Shown in pieces: positions 39,506-50,029 of a stretch of 60,000 bases of DNA (the first letter of the stretch is position 1; every line of letters begins with the position of its first letter). The stretch comes from Strigamia acuminata (Eukaryota > Arthropoda > Chilopoda > Geophilomorpha > Linotaeniidae): NCBI GenBank assembly GCA_949358305.1, contig OX442323.1, positions 8,186,001-8,246,000 on the forward strand, given 5' to 3'. Both the position numbers and the translations under genes were made by a program. The notes below the pieces were generated by a model. The model saw only the letters and a list, made by a program, of their open reading frames with translations. It made no database searches and was not told the origin of the DNA.

Positions 39506-41112
39506 TAAAACGTAAATAAAAAAAAATAAAAATATCAAGCGTCGAGTTGATTTGAGACCCCCTCTGTCCAGTGCCAGGTTTGCGGTCAGCACGATCGAGT
39601 TTGCCGCCCCCCTTGGTTTCAAAACCAATACATTTCTTGCAGACGTGACCGTGGAAGAGTAAAAGGAGGGTCGAGGAGAAAGAAGGTCTCATTGTGTCTC
39701 CCTCTTCACGCGTGGTCAACGCGACAGACCACTGGTCCGACCAGACTGGCCCAGACGGCCACGCTCGGTGGAGTCCTTCGAATTGATCGAAGATCCATCT
39801 CCTCCCGCCGCAGACACGGCGCGGGCTAATCCATCATCGCCGCCCGTGACAGCCCCTTGGTCACTCAGTTGACGGCGTTTCTTTCGCTCTCTCTCCGCAC
39901 TCCCACCTCCACTTTCCCTCTGCACACACACACACAACTCCAGACCGAGACCCGCGCTTGGGGCTCGCCGCGCCGCGTGAACAATGGCGTGCACAGCGTT
40001 CGTCGGACGTGACTGGTGGACCCAAGGTAACTTTTGTGTCGAGTCACATTCGCAAGGGGAGAAGCAGAGGGGAAGATATGGGGGTCTCGAACCACTTTTA
40101 CGAGCAGGGGGAGGTGAAGAAGCAGTCAATGAAAGAAATAACAGCCAAAAGTTCCACAGAAAAAAAAAATATACATCAATCAATCAATCAATAAAAATAA
40201 ATAAAATAAATATTTCTTCCCATTCAATTAAAAAAGTGAAAAAAAAATAAAAATATTTTTTTTTAGATTCATCTAGGTCACAACTAGTGCCACCATTGAT
40301 GGATGTCTAAAGAGGAAACCGGGCAACTTAATACCGACATTTAGACACTCGAGCACGTGCACTTTTCATCTTCCTGGTTTTTCCCGACCCCTTCTAACAC
40401 TTATCCAACAACATCCTCCATTAAAAACTCCAAAACTTTTCACATCAGACCTATTTTCCAACATTTTGCACAAAACCCCCATCAACAAGTTGTCAGGGAC
40501 CCCAAACCCCCGAAAAAATCGTCAAAAGGTGGGGAAAGGGAATATCCCCCCGCACGGGACCCCTTCATACAAACCACGTGTCTCAAACAAACAAAAAAAA
40601 TTTTTTTTTAAAGTCAAGGTTAAAACGCCATTTCCGCTCCTTCACCACCCCATGTCTGATCCCAACTTTTATATAACAATAATAATAATTCCCCATTAAT
40701 TATTTCAAATTTTTTCCAATTTTTTCCACCACACTTGATTAAGCCAATTAACGTCAAGTGAGTCAACAACCACAAGACGAATAGCACTTTCGGCCTCGCA
40801 TCTTCGTGTTAACCTTCGCTCTCTTTTGACCACTGGCTATTGTTTCGGGGGGTCAACCAGGGTCGCCCACCTGCACGGAAGCTTGGCCCAACTCGTAAAA
40901 AGTGTCGTAAACACCAAAAAGTCCGAATTTTCCACCATTTTCCGCCAGACTTCCTCGTCGGACAAAAATCGCCTCCAAAATGGGCCTGGCGCGGATGGCG
41001 CCACGCACTCTCGTGTCGCCGTGAGCCGACAGGGTTGAACCGATCGTGTAATCGAAGGTGTGACAAACAAACCCGTTAATAAACATCACGCAAACGTTTC
41101 TACACCTCCGCA

Positions 41113-41147
41113 TAAATAAATAAATAAATAAATAAATAAATGAATAA
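41113..41147 (+). repeat. (AAAT)n microsatellite
   Basis: About eight consecutive AAAT units in otherwise unremarkable sequence. Confidence 0.85.
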
Positions 41148-41837
41148 AAACAAATAAAAAATATTTAAAAAAAAAAAAACAACACAGACCCAGGTGTAAA
41201 CAAAGTCGGGTTTTCGGCCTTCAAACAAACCACAGCCCATAAACAAACCTTTCTTTTATAGCGCCATTATCAGAGCTCTCTCTCGATTTTTACGAACCAA
41301 CAAGCGTCACGTGACATTTGTTAAGTCGAGGGGGCACCTGGGTAGGATAAAGAACCTTGTGACAAACTTTGGTGGTCATGCGAGCGCATTAGACGACTGG
41401 AAATTACAAAATTGCTCGAAAAACATTGAAAAAAATAGTAAAATTTTGTTTAAAAAAAAAATTTAAAAAAAAAATGGTTGCAACCCTCTTTTCCATCATA
41501 CCTTGGATTAAGTGTTCGTACAATTGAAAGCGTTTTGATGTTCATTCGCTACCCTCAAGCAAGTCTAACCGCTCAAATTACCGCCAAAGAAAACTTTAAA
41601 AAACTCGAAAATTTACAACACGTTGAAAAAAGAAAAAAAAAACTGAAAATATGAATGAACCGAGATCAAAATCAATCGAAAACGAGATTAAAACGACATT
41701 TTTTTCGCCTTAAAACATTTTTTTGGGTGGTGTTTGCACTAAGGCGGGGTCCGGTTAAGTGCGGGGGCGGCTAAATGCCCTTCAACAAGCACCAAGGACT
41801 AAAAAAGCAATGGAAAATAGCGGGCGAACATTACGAA

Positions 41838-42053
41838 CACTGAAAAAACAGTGGAACCCTCTTTACTAAGGTGTTGCCCACCCGACACTGCAGCTATGGG
41901 CTCGGCCGAATGCCGCCGGGTGTAGGGCCGCACCCGGCCACCTGCGTCGGCCCGGGGTACCACGCCAATGTCGCGGCGGGGGAAATGACAAAAGCCCCGG
42001 CTGGCCACTTCTACAGGGGAATGGCGAGGGCGAGAAAAGGCAGGAGAGAGAAA
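41838..42053. other. GC-rich structured island of unknown nature
   Basis: About 210 bp without homopolymer runs, in contrast to its surroundings. It holds an 8-bp perfect stem GCCGGGTG/CACCCGGC with an 8-nt loop (41915-41938) and a second small stem CACTG/CAGTG around six A (41838-41853; six T on the minus strand). Both strands stay open in one frame (plus 41871-42110, minus 41799-42122), but neither translation resembles a family I know. It may be a structured RNA, a transposon fragment or a CpG-rich regulatory island. Confidence 0.4.
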
Positions 42054-42059
42054 GGTAAA

Positions 42060-42131
42060 TCGACTAAAGTCCCTCGCTCGTTTCCCCCACTGGTTTTCGA
42101 TCGCTCGTGACATCACAGACACTTTAGTCGA
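42060..42131. repeat. Inverted repeat (11-bp perfect arms) just past the candidate 3' end
   Basis: TCGACTAAAGT at 42060-42070 pairs perfectly with ACTTTAGTCGA at 42121-42131, with a 50-bp spacer. The right arm overlaps the GU-rich element downstream of the candidate distal poly(A) signal. It could mark a transcription boundary or be the ends of a small insertion; nothing else identifies it. Confidence 0.6.
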
Positions 42132-42157
42132 GGAATTTCGCTTAAAAATATTTTGTT

Positions 42158-42163
42158 TTTATT
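42158..42163 (-). terminator. Candidate distal poly(A) signal AATAAA of the POU gene
   Basis: AATAAA in the minus direction is followed about 40 nt later by the GU-rich string TGTCTGTGATGT (42121-42110), the expected layout for cleavage near 42135-42150. It lies at the boundary where the T-rich, CpG-poor tract ends. Many AATAAA strings occur in this AT-rich DNA; the downstream GU element and the boundary make this one stand out. Confidence 0.35.
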
Positions 42164-43827
42164 TGTGATAAACTTATTTCTAATATTTTTAAAATTTGAT
42201 GGAACCTGGTGGCAATTTTTTGTTTTTATATACATGTGAAAAAAGTTGATAAAAGTTTCTTATTTTTGTTCATGGCAAAAAAGAAAAAAAAACTTGTCAT
42301 TTATTTTCAGTGACCATTTAGAAATTTGAAAAATACAAATAAAATTGCAAAGTTTTCATGACATTTTTTTTCATTTCTTGTCATTTTGTAAATTAGTTGA
42401 TTTTTATTTTTTTTTTATTTCTCTCTCTTTCAGAAATGTGAGATATATTTTTTTTTAAGAAATTTATAATAAATTTAAATCGGTAATGATAATTAAAAAA
42501 AAAGATTTTTTTTTTATAATATTTTTTTTTTGGCGGGATTTTGGGGAAATTAAACACAAAAGAAATTATATTACTTTTGTAGAGAAAATATAAAAGAAGA
42601 AAAAGAGAAATAATAATAAAATGCGATTACTGGCATCAATTAATTTATTTGGCTTTTTCAGTAATAACTTAATAGAAATATTGTAGGAGGAGAGAAAGAT
42701 TTTCAGATATAAACTCATTAAAGGGAAAAAAAATAATTTTGCAATATTTTTTTTTATACAAATCTAGACACATGTGATGGACAGTTTGAGCACTATAGGA
42801 GTATATTTCAAAATAAGAAAAAAATCAATTTTTTTTTAATTGGCTTGATACAAGATGGGCCAAAACTGACAAAAATAAAAATAAAATTAAAAAATTAAAA
42901 TTTTAAAAATTAAATTTAAAAAAAAATCAGTGTCAGCCATTATTATAACTTTATAATTTTTATTTTTTTTTTAAAAAAAAAATGCATTTATTTACAAGCG
43001 TTAAAATTAAATTTAAAAAAATGAAATGAAAATAAAGTGTTTTCAACACATCTTGCCCCAGCCATTTTCAAATCAATTATTATTAAGATACACAGAATAT
43101 TTTAATTTTTTTAATTAATTAATTAATTTTTTTTTTAAATAATTATAAATGAGGTATTAAAAAGGTCAGAAAAAAGATGTCGGTGTGGGAGTTATTTGAT
43201 GCACTTTGGGATAGAAATTTTTTTTTTTTTAAACATTTCATGTACTCTTTACAAACATTACAAAACTTTGGCCTTATTTTGTATGGAAAAATAATAAAAA
43301 ATAATAAAAAAAATTAAAGAATTTATACTCCGTGCTAAAACCCAGCCTTAGAGATTTCAAACCCCCTTGATAAAAAGAAAAAGAAAAAAACTAAAAAAAA
43401 AAAACTAAAAAAGAAGAAAAAATATCTTTTTCATTCTTTTTTTTGAAAATTTTTTTTTATTTATTATTTTTAAAATTAGTAATAATTATTATTTAATATT
43501 AATCATTAATATTATTAATTAATTAATCAATTAATTAATTTTTTTTTTGCTTATACTTCAAAAGAATTCACGTTTCTTTCAGGCATCAGTTTTAGTCTGT
43601 ACAAGAAACAAATGTATACACAAGTTTTGTTTATAATAATTGTATTTTTTTTTATCATCCAAGTTTTCATTTTTCTTTATCCAAAAAAAAATACACTTCA
43701 CCCAAAACAAAGTCCTCTGGGTGAGAGAAAAATGGTTGAAAACTTATTTTCCGCTTTTCAAAACAAAACAAAAAAAAAATCCAAATATTTTCCAAAACAG
43801 CCTTCAAAACGAGGCTCATCATCTCAA

Positions 43828-43853
43828 ATAATAATAATAATAATAATAATTAT
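43828..43853 (+). repeat. (AAT)n microsatellite within the candidate 3' UTR
   Basis: Eight or nine AAT units; they would be ATT units in the POU transcript. Confidence 0.8.
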
Positions 43854-44650
43854 AATTAAAAAAAAAAAAAAATTATTGGAAAAAACAGACTAGCTTCACC
43901 AGGACCATAAAAACCAATCCATTAAATTTGTATCAATTTTACAACTGATTATTTAAACCGTAAAAATTTGAGGAGAAATAAGAAACAAACAAACAATGTG
44001 AGCACATGTAGTTATGAGGAGGAGTTTTTACTACTTACATAGACCACTTCTTGCATCAGTTGCTGGGCAGATCAAATTTTAGGCCTAGAAGTCGATGCCG
44101 AAAACTTTTTTCTCTTTCTCTTTTTCGTCTCGTGTTTTTGAAACACACTGCACTCATCACCCACTCAAACAAAACCAAAACAACAACAAATTAAAAAAAA
44201 GTTAAAAAATTAAAAAATTAAAAAAAAAAGACAAAAGAAAAGAGCGAAAAAGGGAAAAAAAAATAAAAAATAAAAAATAATCTAATATCTTTCTTTCTTT
44301 CTTTTTCTTTCTTTTTTTTTATCTTTTTCGTTTTTCTTTTTCTTCTTCTTTTTCATCTTGTTTTTGTGTTTTTTCCTTTCTTTCTCGTAGTAATGTACCA
44401 ATAGTGTTTTGATCAAGAGAAAAGAAGTGCACATTGATGAGGAGAAGAGGCAGGCAAAACTCGTGAGTTGTAAAGTTGTATAGTCGGGTCCATTGGCCCA
44501 TACAGCGTAATGAAAGAGATGACGACAAGTGTCCTGCACTGATTTGATTCGCAAACAACAGTTAGGAGAAAGAAGTAGTTCATATTCGTACATTACTGTC
44601 AATATTTTGTTTTTTTTTTCAAGTTGAGTTTTGTTGGAATTGTTAGTAAG

Positions 44651-44656
44651 TTTATT
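44651..44656 (-). terminator. Candidate proximal poly(A) signal of the POU gene
   Basis: This AATAAA lies about 115 nt after the stop codon in the gene's direction. Only A-rich sequence follows, with no clear GU-rich element, so it would be a weak or alternative site giving a very short 3' UTR. Confidence 0.2.
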
Positions 44657-44771
44657 ACGCAATGAATTACGTCCAGGCATTGTGTACGAGATGATTGGAG
44701 TCCATGTCAGCACGATGCTGCCCCCGGTCCCAGATGCCTTGTTCACGGGCGTCTGGCCGGGGCTCTCCGAG

Positions 44772-46052
44772 TCAGTGAGCCGCGAGCGACTGGGACACGG
44801 GGTGCGCGGGCATCGTGTTCGTGACGGGCGGCGACAGCATGGGTGGACTGTGCGAATGCATGGGGTTGGGGCTGCCGTGCAAGGATCCGTCCGGATGGTG
44901 CATGAGCGGCATCTCGCCGTTATGGTTAGGATTGATGGAGCCGGGCGGGGTCATGCGCTTCTCCTTCTGCCGGCGATTGCAGAACCACACGCGAACTACC
45001 TCTTTCTCGAGCTGCAAACTGTCCGCCAACGAGGCAATTTCTTGAGCCGATGGCTTCGGCTGTTTGTGGAAGTGGCTCTCGAGTGCTCCCTTCACCGTCA
45101 CCTCGATGCTCGTCCGCTTCTTCCGCTTTCGTCCCTGCGCCGCAATCTTGTCGATGCTGGTCGGTGAGCCGGTCGTGGAGTCGGCCTCTTCGAGCCACTT
45201 CTGCAGCAGCGGCTTCAGTTTGCACATGTTTTTGAAGCTGAGCTGCAGGGCCTCGAACCGGCAGATGGTCGTTTGACTGAACACGTTGCCGTAGAGCGTG
45301 CCGAGCGCGAGCCCCACGTCGGCCTGCGTGAAGCCCAGCTTGATCCGCCGCTGCTTGAACTGCTTCGCGAACTGCTCCAGGTCGTCCGACGTGGGGGTGT
45401 CGTCCTCGCCGCTCTCCTGGTGCTCAGGGTTGGCGGGCGACTCGTTGTGCACGTCTCGGTGCAACATGGCCGGGTGGTGGGCCATCTGTCCCCCGCCGTG
45501 CGGGCCCGGCAGCATCCCGTTGATGCTGTAGTGCTGCAGCGGCGACGACCCGTTCGACGCGGCCATCGACAGGTGGTGGGCCGACGGCACGCTCGAGTGC
45601 CATCCAGAGTGCGGCGACATGGCGTGCTGATGAGGCGGCCGATGGTGCAGCGTGTGCGGCGACACTTCGTTCTGCGCTGGTTTGATGTCCTGCAGCCCGG
45701 GCGGCGGCATGCCGGGCGGCCAGTGCCCGGGGTCCGCGTGGTGAAGACTCACCCACGGGTTGTGGCTGTGGCTGTGGCTGTGGCTGTGGCTGTGGCTCAG
45801 CGGGTGCCCGTTCGGGCCCACCGGCTGGTGCTGCGGCGGCATGTACTTCATCTCGGGCTGTTCGCGCACGTAGCCCGACTGCGACGTGGCCACCTGCATA
45901 CTGTTGCTCGCTCCCTCTGCTGCTGCTGTGTTGGCCGTGGAAGACACTATACTTGTGGCGATGTATGGGTTCGACCTCGTCGTAGCCATGGATTCTGAAG
46001 TAATCGCCTGATCTGACTTGCAAAACGAGGGTCCAGGCAATGCGTTATGCAT
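44772..46052 (-). CDS. vvl: POU class III homeodomain transcription factor (ventral veins lacking / drifter type), intronless
   Basis: A single open frame of 426 codons ends in TGA. Residues ~216-291 form the POU-specific domain ([19 protein letters not shown] onward, with FTQADVG and [14 protein letters not shown]). A short linker with [14 protein letters not shown] follows, then a homeodomain at ~309-368 with VWFCNRRQ (Cys50, Asn51). The N-terminal half is rich in His, Pro, Ser and Met, with an HS repeat at 86-97 and MKYM at 68-71. The tail carries HSPPMLSP and ends LAAH, as in Drosophila Vvl. Family knowledge: nuclear factors binding octamer-like DNA, acting in tracheal, neural and limb development; POU-III genes are often intronless. 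The first ATG (46052, A at -3) follows an in-frame TAG at 46098-46100. Met22 (45989), opening MATTRSNPY, resembles the usual POU-III start (MATAASNPY in vertebrates), so the true start may be 45989. The CDS is GC-rich against AT-rich flanks. Orthology to vvl is very likely; identity as a POU-III factor is essentially certain. Confidence 0.97.
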   Translation of the reverse strand: MHNALPGPSFCKSDQAITSESMATTRSNPYIATSIVSSTANTAAAEGASNSMQVATSQSGYVREQPEMKYMPPQHQPVGPNGHPLSHSHSHSHSHSHNPWVSLHHADPGHWPPGMPPPGLQDIKPAQNEVSPHTLHHRPPHQHAMSPHSGWHSSVPSAHHLSMAASNGSSPLQHYSINGMLPGPHGGGQMAHHPAMLHRDVHNESPANPEHQESGEDDTPTSDDLEQFAKQFKQRRIKLGFTQADVGLALGTLYGNVFSQTTICRFEALQLSFKNMCKLKPLLQKWLEEADSTTGSPTSIDKIAAQGRKRKKRTSIEVTVKGALESHFHKQPKPSAQEIASLADSLQLEKEVVRVWFCNRRQKEKRMTPPGSINPNHNGEMPLMHHPDGSLHGSPNPMHSHSPPMLSPPVTNTMPAHPVSQSLAAH

Positions 46053-46071
46053 CGTCCCTCCGCCAGTCTGG

Positions 46072-46110
46072 CTAACTCCTGCAGCCGCCGCCGTCAGCTA
46101 ACATGGCCAT
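46072..46110 (-). CDS. Upstream ORF of 12 codons in the POU gene leader
   Basis: If transcription starts near 46225 or 46149, the first AUG of the leader is at 46110. It opens the frame [12 protein letters not shown] and stops at TAG (46074-46072), 19 nt before the main ATG at 46052. Such a uORF could lower or regulate translation of the POU protein. It may not be translated at all; the frame is seen directly and the role is inference. Confidence 0.3.
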   Translation of the reverse strand: MAMLADGGGCRS

Positions 46111-46127
46111 CGACACGCGCCGATCCC

Positions 46128-46132
46128 ATTGG
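46128..46132 (-). promoter_or_regulatory. CCAAT box (proximal)
   Basis: This is the second CCAAT in the POU direction (CAGCCAATGGGA), 63 bp from the first and sharing CCAATGGGA with it. The paired arrangement supports this being a promoter region. In either start model it lies within the transcribed leader. Confidence 0.35.
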
Positions 46133-46190
46133 CTGCCCGCCTCCTGACTGACACGCTACGTCGGAGCCCTCCCTCCTCGTCCGCGCTCCC

Positions 46191-46195
46191 ATTGG
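46191..46195 (-). promoter_or_regulatory. CCAAT box (distal)
   Basis: ATTGG on the plus strand gives CCAAT in the POU gene's direction, in the context GGACCAATGGGA. It overlaps the candidate DPE of the 46225 start and lies about 45 bp upstream of the alternative initiator at 46149, a typical NF-Y distance. Confidence 0.4.
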
Positions 46196-46260
46196 TCCAG
46201 CCCTAATCAGCCGCCGACCAGGACTGAGTAGTCCCTCACACACAATCTTATAACGAGGTC
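46194..46260 (-). promoter_or_regulatory. Candidate core promoter of the POU gene: TATA-like box, initiator, DPE
   Basis: Read on the minus strand: TATAA at 46252-46248, then the initiator TCAGTC at 46227-46222 with its A at 46225, then GGACC at 46198-46194. Taking the A as +1, GGACC falls exactly at +28 to +32 and fits the arthropod DPE consensus RGWYV. TATAA lies at -27 to -23, a little closer than the usual -31/-30. The leader would be 173 nt to the first ATG. A second TCAGTC with its A at 46149 has no DPE at the right spacing but has a CCAAT box about 45 bp upstream, so it is an alternative start. This is inference from spacing; no transcript was seen. Confidence 0.45.
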
Positions 46261-48754
46261 CGACTCTAACTCAAGCCTACACTTCACCTCAAAACACCAC
46301 TTTTTCCTTCATTTTACTCCAGGTGGGTGCAACAATATACCCTACTCTCTATTTCTTTATTTCGAAATTTCTTTATTTATATCAAAAATCAAAAACCACC
46401 ACGTGAATCGCGCACGTGAAGGAACGTGGCTCCGAGCTCCGGCTGTCGGCAGCGAGCACAAATTCTACAAATGCAGCTGCTGCTACTTGAAAAAAAAAAT
46501 ATATTCATTTCAAGGTCAAGCCTACATTCTATTCGCTTTACCATCCAAACAACACTAAACAAAAACAATTTCTTTTTAAATTTTTAAATTTTAATTAATT
46601 CAAACTCCCTCTCTTCCTCTTTCAATTGAAGGGCAACTGAGTGAGTCCCTCGCACCCAAGCCGCACCAAACCTTCCACACACACACAAACGCGGGGGGGT
46701 TATGAGCCATAAAAAGCCCACAGTAGCCCATGAACCCCGAGTCGTAAAAAAAAATACCCACTGACCAATCCACCGACATTACACCCCCTTTAATCCGCAT
46801 CTCTTATTGTTTCATTTCAATTTCATTCTGCGCTCGTTTCCACGTTGAAAAAGTGAATTATTTATATATATACCTTTTCAAAAGATAAACAACTGCTTTT
46901 CAGATGGTTAACACTGTGTGGGTGGAGTTAATTTCCAGCAAATTGATTTACGATTGCAAGATTTTTATTTTTATTTTTTATATATTTTATTTTGTAATTT
47001 AATTTTCAAACAAGTTTAATATCGTGTTCTTAAACTTTTATAAAGGGGAGGAGAGGAAATCCATATTTTTTCATTGGATTTTTATTATTTTTGTTTTTAT
47101 TTTCATTTTTTTGCCATTAAATTAATGAAAAACAAATAAAAGCCAATTGTGTAACACGTGTACAGTATACACAGAAAACAAAAATATTAAATATTTCCTA
47201 GCACGAATAATCCCTTCGTTTTCATTTTAATGCATTTATTGCCTAATAAATAAAACAAATCGATGTGTGTTGTGTACATTTTGACGTTTTACTCGTCGAA
47301 ACACTTTTTTTAAAAAAAAAGAATGGGAAATCCGAGCAAAATATGATTGACAAGTGATAAATTACAACTGTCATGGAAATAAATTTGTCTACATTTGAAT
47401 ACATTTTTCCATTTTCGATTAATTCATCAAACTGTAGACAGAATTAATAAATTTTAACTTTTTAAAAAAATAAATATATTTTTAAAAAAAATCCTTACAA
47501 CCAGTTAATGTGTAAAGGCCAATGAGAAGAAAAGTTCATTGACAGTTATTTTTTCTCTAAACAAATAAATCCTTAATGATTTACTATGCAGCGCTCATCT
47601 TTTACTTTGTGAATATTTGCAGTGCGCACAACCGATGGATTACAAAACATGTTGACTTTCTACTAAAACGACACCGAAAGAAAAAGAAAAAATTTAAAAA
47701 AACATTTTTTTTTTGTTAAAAATTCAATTTAAATTAAATTTAATAATTAATAAAATGCGAGACGGGTAAATTATATAGGATTTATTTTGTCACAAATTTT
47801 TTTTAATTTTAAATTTCCCAAAAAAAAAAAATTTAAAAAAATAAAAAATAAATTTTTTTAAAAAAAGAAAAAAAAAATGTTGAGTAAAACAGTTCCTTCA
47901 TGAGGATCTCTCAGCTGCCTCCTGCATTTTGAGAAGCTTGTACAGAGGCGCGCCCGTGAGACGCAAATCCAATCAACTAAAGATAAGACGACACATCTCA
48001 ACAACAAACCCACGATATTACACCAAAAAAAAAATAAAAAAAAAATAAAAAAATTCGTTACAAATTAAAATTTAAAAAAACAAATTTAAAAAAACCAAAA
48101 CAAAAATTTTTTTTTTCAAATTTGCATATTTTTATTTCCAGCATTTTATCCAAATTCCCATCAATTAATGGACAATCCCTGAGTAAATTTCCCCCCTGCT
48201 CTCGCGCAATCCTCGAACCAAGACCTCCAACGACGGAATATTGTAATTTGCAGCAATCGCCCCATTCTTGTGAATTACCCAACTTAATCCCTATTATTTA
48301 ACGCTTGCAAATTTTCACGACCAAAAAAAAAACTGAGAAAAAAATGTTAAAAAATAACTTTTTTTTTTCAATTAAAACAAAAAATTGTCCGAGTAAATTA
48401 GGGGTGATTAAAGTGTTAGATACAATCTTAAACGAGTGAGATTGTATCATAAATGGCAGATCAAAGCGTGAAATCCTTCACAGTGCGTTATTTTTTAAAC
48501 CCCGAGTGGAAAACCCAATGGATGCAGCGTTTGGTAAAAATTAATTCAGCAAGGCTTGAAAATAGTTCGGCACGCATGACCGTTCTGCATATTTACTCGT
48601 GTTAACGAGCCGATGACGTCAATGTCATCCGAGGGTCAATTCCCACAAGAAAAAACAAAAACAAAAACAAAAAATAATTTTTTTTTTAATTTATAAATTT
48701 AAGAATTAAAGATTAGTCGCTTTTTTATCGATTAAAAACTTATTTACTTAAAAA

Positions 48755-49295
48755 TGCAATACAATTAAAATCGAGTGGTTTAAATACCGATAAATTGGTC
48801 GTTTTTCATCCAAAATCGATAAAAAAAAACAACTAATTCACTAATTAAAGTTATTTAAATAAAATTGGGTGGCCAAAATAACGATAATATATCAATTTTC
48901 CATTACAAAAAATCGAAAATTAATTATTTTAAGAAATAATTAAAAATAAAAATAATTTAATTAAATTTACTACTTAAAAAAAACCCAATGAAATAAAATC
49001 GGGTGGCCAAAATATCAATAAAATATTGATAAATTATCGATATCCCATTTCCCATCTCAAAAAGTCGAAAAGTAACCACTTTTTCATCCAAAATCGATTA
49101 AAAACAACTAATTTTTCCAATTAAAACCCAATAAATAAAATATGTGACCAACAAATCGATAAATAATCGATTCCCATCTCAAAACTCGAAAATCTCACTG
49201 TATCATCCAAAATCGATTCCAATTCGCTAATCAATCCAAATAAAATAAAATCGTTGACCAAAACATCGATAAATTATCGATTTTCCATCCGCAAA
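48755..49295. repeat. Diverged 110-140-bp tandem repeats rich in ATCGAT
   Basis: The motif AAATAAAATCGGGTGGCCAAAA or close variants occurs at about 48871, 49005, 49146 and 49256, each followed by ATCGATAAATTATCGAT and CATCCAAAATCGAT words. ATCGAT/TATCGATA words resemble DREF/BEAF-type sites. The array abuts the MITE at 49305. Confidence 0.6.
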
Positions 49296-49304
49296 AAATA
49301 TATA

Positions 49305-49438
49305 TACCGTAATATATCGATTAAGGGCCGCGGCTCTTATTCAAAACTGCCATTTTTGTCAGCAATTACAATTTCGGTTTTTCGTTTGTTACATTTGCCA
49401 CGGCTACTATTCGAGGGTGGCTCTTAATGGGTAAAATA
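49305..49438. mobile_element. Tc1/mariner-like MITE, copy 2 (about 134 bp, internally deleted)
   Basis: It begins TACCGTAATATATCGATTAAG and ends with a reverse-complement match (TTAAGAGCCACCCTCGAATAG on the minus strand) to the left end of the copy at 30079. It shares the exact 33-nt block 49360-49392 with that copy in inverted orientation. It is shorter, consistent with an internal deletion, and sits directly beside the ATCGAT-rich repeat array ending near 49290. Confidence 0.6.
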
Positions 49439-50029
49439 TATTTTTTTGGCACGTCGTGACTAAAATTCAATTCTGCCATTTGCAGCGTCCTCTCTTTGAC
49501 CTATTACATTTCTTTTTATTGACCAAATCACATGTGACAGTTGCACCAACAATCGGTCGCAAATTTACGCTGTCCATTGGCCGGTTTCATTTCTACCTCA
49601 AACAAAACTCATTTCCCCGTTACCATGGTGAACACCGCTGTCGGTCACGCACGTTCCTTCTCTCTGCGGACCTCCCCCTACACACAATCAAAAAAAACTA
49701 TCAGGGGTAGAAAAAGATGGTCACCGTATTACTCACCTGCCCTCCCACTTTGTATCAACATCAAAATAAAATAATGAAATGTTTAAATAAATGATTAATC
49801 TTCAATTAAAGTAGAAAATTGGCTACAAGATATTTCCCGAGCAAGAGGCGTGTGCGATCACGCAAGGGTTGATCGTATGGTAATTGACACTTGTAATTTT
49901 AATCTCCAACCACTAATATTAAGTCAAAGGCTTTACAAAGCCCGTGTAATACATATACATATCAAACGTAAAACGTTCTAAAACGGCTTCAGATGTAAAT
50001 ATCCACATTATATAGTGATTTGGTGCAGA

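Larger units (their letters stand above)
37820..41837. other. Non-coding desert between the 21-bp arrays and the GC-rich island
   Basis: Apart from the 31-bp array at 39110 and the AAAT microsatellite, I see no gene. 40820-41080 is free of homopolymers and open in several frames at once, which suggests ordinary balanced DNA rather than an exon. Confidence 0.5.
42135..44771 (-). other. Candidate long 3' UTR of the POU gene
   Basis: Starting at the stop codon, the sequence becomes very AT-rich, full of T and A runs, and CpG-poor compared with the rest of the desert. This character persists to about 42.14 kb and then switches abruptly back to CpG-rich sequence. The change coincides with an AATAAA followed by a GU-rich stretch (see the 42158 entry). 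An untranslated region of about 2.6 kb would be normal for a developmental POU gene. It includes a TGTAAATA Pumilio-type word at 42996-42989. The extent is inferred from composition and the poly(A) signal only. Confidence 0.4.

Noticed and set aside
39716-40183. 155-codon minus-strand frame
   Set aside because: Ser/Arg/Gly-rich, passes through a CA run, no domain.
41871-42122. Protein-coding exon on either strand of the GC-rich island
   Set aside because: Both strands are open, no recognised domain, no convincing splice signals; treated as structured or repeat DNA instead.
44631-45167. 178-codon plus-strand frame
   Set aside because: Antisense shadow of the POU 3' coding end; no recognisable domain.
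45273-45998. 241-codon plus-strand open frame
   Set aside because: It is antisense to the POU coding sequence; the Arg/Val-rich translation mirrors the GC-rich, His-rich gene and has no domain.
45424-46023. 199-codon minus-strand frame overlapping the POU gene
   Set aside because: Alternative frame of the same coding region, low complexity (QPQPQP from the HS repeat).
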